Shown here: positions 53,601-56,992 of the stretch, piece after piece | How the letters are laid out: the number at the start of each line of letters is the position of its first letter | How positions within the stretch are numbered: the first letter of the stretch is position 1 | Assembly (NCBI GenBank): GCA_029339195.1 | Contig: JAPTJF010000408.1 | Location: forward strand, 1-56,992 | DNA from: Micractinium sp. NFX-FRZ | Lineage: Eukaryota; Chlorophyta; Trebouxiophyceae; Chlorellales; Chlorellaceae | Length of the DNA: 56,992 bases | Direction: 5' to 3' | Notes under the pieces: model-generated | What the model saw: only the letters and a program-made list of their open reading frames with translations | The model's database searches: none | What the model was told of the DNA's origin: nothing | Translations under genes and position numbers: made by a program

Positions 53601-56510
53601 ACACGCAATGAAGCACAAGTGCAGGTGAAGCAAGGGACGAGTGCGCGGGCGTTGCTGAGGCTCCATGTCTCGCTTGATGTGGTCGTATTGTCTCGCTGGC
53701 AGTGGGAAGTGCTGGTGCGCAACATGAATACATGTAATCAACACTGTGTACGAGTCAAGGCTGGGTGTGGCACCCCCTTGTGGGCAGGGCCAGGCGCTGC
53801 CCGGCGCGTCGCCCTGCCCTGTGCGCCGCGCCCCACCCCACCGCTGCCCCCTGCCCCCCCATGCTGCCGCACCCTCACCCATCAATGTTCTTCCCGCCAA
53901 TGCCGGCGGTGCCCCAGATGCCTCGGTTGGGCACTACCATCGTCAGCTCCGCCCCGCTGCTGTTGCTCACAATCTTCTCACGCAGCTGCGGGCCAGAGTA
54001 AAGTGGGGGAAGGGCAGGAGTGCGTAGGCAGTGGGAAGGCAAACGCAGCGGTGCCTGGCGCGAGGTTAGCGCGGCAGGGGTGCAAGAAGAGTGGTGTGCG
54101 GGCTGCGGCAGAGGACGGCGGCAATGGGACCTGCCCTGGCATGTAGCCAGCCACCTTGCCACCCTTTAATGTATATAGGCAGCCACCTTGCCTGCGCCAT
54201 GCACCAGCCCAAGCACCAGCCCGCCCGCCCACCCGCCATTCACCTCCACCGCGTGCGTCATGTTGTTCCTCAGCAGGCCGTACTTGAAGTAGGCAGCAAA
54301 GTAGGGCACCGGCTCCCAGGCCACCACGCGGCAGCCCATGGAGGCGGACAGCAGGGAGTAGTAGCCAAACTGGGGGGCGGGAGGGGTGGGGTAGGGTGGG
54401 GAGGGGGGAGAGGGCAAGCAGGGTAGGTGGGGGAGGAGAGACAGCCAGTGGGAGCTGAGGGATGTAAGGAGGCAGCTGGCAGCATGTCCAGAGTGCCGAC
54501 TGGGGCAGCAAGCTGCACAGGCACCACAGCACACACCCCGCCTGCCAAGCCAAGGACAAGGCCTGAATCACCTCCCCCGGCCCTCCCCCCCTCCCGCAGG
54601 GGCCTCACGTTGCCTCCCACGTCGGCCACCAGGCGCTGCTCGCCGTTGGGCCCCCGGCAGCCCTCCTTGAGGATGAGGTGCCTGCGGGGAAGGGGCAGCA
54701 CGAGTGGTGGGCCAGTGGTGGGTGGGTGGGAGGGCAGGTGGGGGGCTCGGGGTGTGCACATGGTATGCCTCCCCCCCCCCCCCCCCGCCCTGCCCTTCCC
54801 GCCATACTACACATGCCGCCCACCACGCTGACATCTTCCTCGCCGGCCCCCCTCATTGACTCGTTCTCCCGCTCTCTTCTTCATCGACTCGGAGCTCTCA
54901 CTCACCACGCCCAGGTGTGACTGAGCTCCAGCAGCCCGCCGTGGTACAGGTTGGATGAAACGTCAATGTCTTGCTTGGGGTCCGTGAAGGCCATCACGTA
55001 GCCCGTGGGGTGGGTCACCCGGCGGGCAAACACGGCAAACTGCGGGGGGGGCGCGCGGGGGACAGGTGTGCAGGCAGGGGCTGTTACTGGTGTGGGTTTG
55101 GAGGGGGGCCGGGTGTGGCAGGACGGCAAAAGATGGTGTGGGTGGGGTGGGGTGGGGTAGGGGGGAAGCAAGGGGTGCAGGGAGGTGGGTTTGGCAGCAG
55201 GGGCGGCGGCCCGCAACAACACAGGAGGTGGCATCGGGCAAGGAGCCAGGGAGGGCGGGGGGACAGGCGAGTCTGGGGTGCGCTCATCCGCTCACCTCTC
55301 ACCCATCCTCACCCACACCCTGGCCTCCCTCGCACGCTCCTCTCCCCTCACCTCTCACCCATCCTGACCCACACCCTGGCCTCCCTCACCCACCCACCTC
55401 CCCTCCCTTCCCCTCCCCTTGCTTTGCGACTCGCAGCTAAGCAACCTGCGCCCCACCCCCACCCCATCCCACCCCCACCTATCTATCACCCGCCATCCCG
55501 CCCCGCCCCACGCCGCACCTGCTTGGCGTGTATCTCCTGGATGGGGCGCCAGCTGTCCGAGGCATCCGTGTTGTTGTGCACCTGCGCCAACACACATGAG
55601 TTGGTGAGTCAGCTTGACGAGCCAAGTGAACATGAGAGGGAGCGCCAGTGTTGCTGTGCACTGAAGCGTGCGAGTGGTGGAGCAGCTGGGTGCTGGCAGT
55701 GACCGGCGCCTTCCAACTGCAAAGCATGTTGAGCATGGCACGAGCGGATGAGAGGCCATGAGCCTGACGGCCGCAGTTACAAGAGGAACAGAAGCACGCC
55801 CCCTCACCGCCGCACCTGCCTGCATCCTCATGCCGCTAACCCGCGCACGCTCACATGCCTCTGCCCTGCCCTGCCCTGCCCTGCACCGCCTGCAAGCCTT
55901 CCATCAACTGCCTGCATACCCTGGGCCCCAAACAGACGCCCCCTCGCTCACTCACCCAGGCCCCGCAGTCGCTGCAGTCTGTTCCCAGGTCGCAGTGCAC
56001 CTCATATATACTATTGCTGTCTGCCGTCCCCGCCTCCGCCTTCACTCCCGGCCGCCCGTCGTCGCACACCCCGTTGCTGGCATGCCCCGCGCAGCTGTCG
56101 TCACACACGGTCTTCACGCGCGCTGCTGCCGTGTGGCTGCCGCCACCGCCGCCGCCGCCGCTGCCGTCACTGGCTGACGCAGGTTTGGCGGCTGCCTCCT
56201 GGTCAGGCTTCTCCTGAACTTGCGGCTGCTGCTGCTGCTGCTGCGGCTGCTGCTGGTGCTCGCTGATGCCGCCGCCGCCGCCAACGGCCGCGCTCGCAGT
56301 CCCAGCGCTGCTGCTGCCAGTTGCGCGGTGGCTACTGCTGCTGCTGCTGCTGCCGTACCTCAGTGCGGCGGCTGCCTTTGCGTGACTGGTACCTGACGTG
56401 AACCCCGCAAAATAACTTGCTGCCAGGCAGGCGAGCGCTAGCAGTAGCGCCAAACCTCGCTTGGGGCCGCGGGTGTGCGCCCCCACACGGGGCCGCCGCA
56501 GGAGGACCAT
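50622..56510 (-). CDS. FkbM-type methyltransferase with LNR-like module, copy A
   Basis: Sixteen exons: 55956-56510, 55519-55581, 54906-55039, 54609-54681, 54244-54369, 53879-53985, 53492-53582, 53255-53314, 52953-52998, 52771-52876, 52282-52378, 51847-51961, 51620-51706, 51274-51335, 51011-51085, 50622-50777; 650 residues in phase. Seven internal exons have the same length as in copy B (134, 126, 107, 91, 60, 46, 87), proving common gene structure. Signal anchor GLALLLALACLAASYFAGF, a Ser/Gln/Gly-rich linker, LNR-like module CDDSCAGHASNGVCDDGRP and CDLGTDCSDCG, motif I RLVADVGGNFGYYSLLSASM, FkbM hallmark IDVEGFEPSVLQGTRDLLLK, and tail HRCPCTDKALCGAM to GIESW. Likely a Golgi or ER methyltransferase; substrate unknown. 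Compared with copy B, exon 1 here merges the anchor and LNR exons and carries the long linker. Confidence 0.9.
51453..51469 (-). repeat. Copy of FkbM copy A exon 14 start
   Basis: AACCACGGCTC with flank repeats 51325-51338, the acceptor and first codons (PWF) of exon 14, about 130 bp into the intron. Confidence 0.6.
52069..52106 (-). repeat. Decayed copy of FkbM copy A exon 11 end
   Basis: Reads WWQSKEPLAVDEG on the minus strand against GWESKEPLPAMEE at the end of exon 11 (52283-52320), 214 bp away in the following intron. Confidence 0.8.
52440..52495 (-). repeat. Decayed copy of FkbM copy A exon 11 start
   Basis: Repeats 52334-52388 in the preceding intron, including a CATGCAG acceptor; reads MLKGGGTPPCTQPAHV against LLKGGYTILHLASM. 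So both edges of exon 11 have copies in the flanking introns. Confidence 0.85.
53180..53235. repeat. CCGTG pentanucleotide microsatellite
   Basis: About eight CCGTG units running into GCTGT variants, in the intron after exon 8 of FkbM copy A. Similar GCTGT/CCGTG tracts lie at 26738-26800 and 30470-30520. Confidence 0.88.
53671..53706 (-). repeat. Decayed copy of FkbM copy A exon 7 start
   Basis: Repeats 53547-53586 about 120 bp upstream of exon 7 in the transcript; reads QYDHIKRDME against DYDHIRRGVE. The acceptor-like CAG is kept in part. Confidence 0.8.
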
Positions 56511-56992
56511 GCCGCTGCCTGCGGCTGCACAGATACGCACAGGTAGGTGGGAGGTATATGAATGAATGGATGCAACACCAGAGGGGGCAGCAAAGCGAGG
56601 ACATGCGCACACAAAGCAAGGTGTTGACATCACCTTCAGCCGCTTGCTGCCTGGTGGTGCCGCCGCCGCCGGTAAGTGACCGGTGGGCGTGGTTTGAGGC
56701 GTTAGCACTCTCTTCACGTGCTAGACAGTCTCTTGTGTCAGGGAAGCCGCACAAGCCGGTCACTTTAGAGCTTTGCGCTAGTTGAGGAGCCGGACAGGCC
56801 ACGCTTTGGCGGTGGCCAAGCGGGATGCTCCGCGAGTTCTGACCTAACGAATGCACACTTCACACTGTTGAGCGCAAGTGGGCGCCTCCGCCAAGCGTGC
56901 GTGCTATGCCTGCTTAGCCCCTGCTGCCGCCCCTCCCGCCCACCTGGCGGCTGGCCCTGCAGGCGCCGCCCAGCAGGCGGCGCCCGCGGCCG
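56511..56992. promoter_or_regulatory. Upstream region of FkbM copy A to window edge
   Basis: The copy A frame stays open upstream to an ATG at 56717, but I start at 56510, next to the membrane anchor. No other gene or recognised element is visible before the end of the window. Confidence 0.4.

Noticed and set aside
1..56992. tRNA, rRNA or snoRNA genes
   Set aside because: None could be recognised by eye; a tRNAscan or Infernal run would be needed to exclude them.

Overview
This window is nuclear DNA from a green alga. Genes are GC-rich and densely intron-split, introns start GTGAGT/GTGCGT/GTGGGT and end in CTGCAG, and coding low complexity is rich in Ala, Gln and Gly. TGTAA, the usual chlorophyte polyadenylation signal, follows several stop codons. 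A short run of CCCTAAA-type (TTTAGGG) telomere-like sequence sits in one intron; that repeat type fits a trebouxiophyte (Chlorella/Micractinium-like) better than Chlamydomonas, but the lineage is inference. All gene models below were spliced by hand. Almost all have consistent intron phase and exon lengths that sum to a multiple of three.

Left part (1-7195): gene-poor and rich in remnants. It holds two broken non-LTR retrotransposon (LINE) pieces in opposite orientations, tandem repeats, a CA/CACG microsatellite and one four-exon gene of unknown family (about 2905-4707, +). Middle (7196-42808): well-supported genes, in order DDX1 RNA helicase (-, 19 exons), a small secreted Cys-containing protein (-), a LicD/fukutin-like transferase (+), an MMADHC/CblD cobalamin-trafficking protein (-), an RBM26/27-like PWI+RRM protein (+), a plant-type heme oxygenase-like protein (+), the PAT-complex subunit Asterix (-), a WDR20/creC-type WD40 protein (+), two doubtful small genes and a coiled-coil protein (+). 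Right part (43138-56510, -): two tandem paralogues encoding membrane-anchored FkbM-type methyltransferases with an LNR-like Cys module.

The genes do not form one pathway. Several sit head to head with short shared upstream regions: MMADHC/RBM26-like (261 bp), Asterix/WDR20-like (270 bp) and secreted protein/LicD (503 bp).

The most unusual signal is structural. Intron after intron carries a decayed, same-strand copy of the edge of the neighbouring exon, splice site included, usually 50-215 bp away. I found this in at least seven genes, sometimes as three copies. This points to recurrent short tandem duplication across splice junctions, as intron-gain and alternative-splice-site models predict. 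Two related signals are an exon of the tandem FkbM pair that is 122/126 identical between paralogues that are otherwise strongly diverged (gene conversion), and a telomere-like patch inside a 17-bp duplication of a splice donor.
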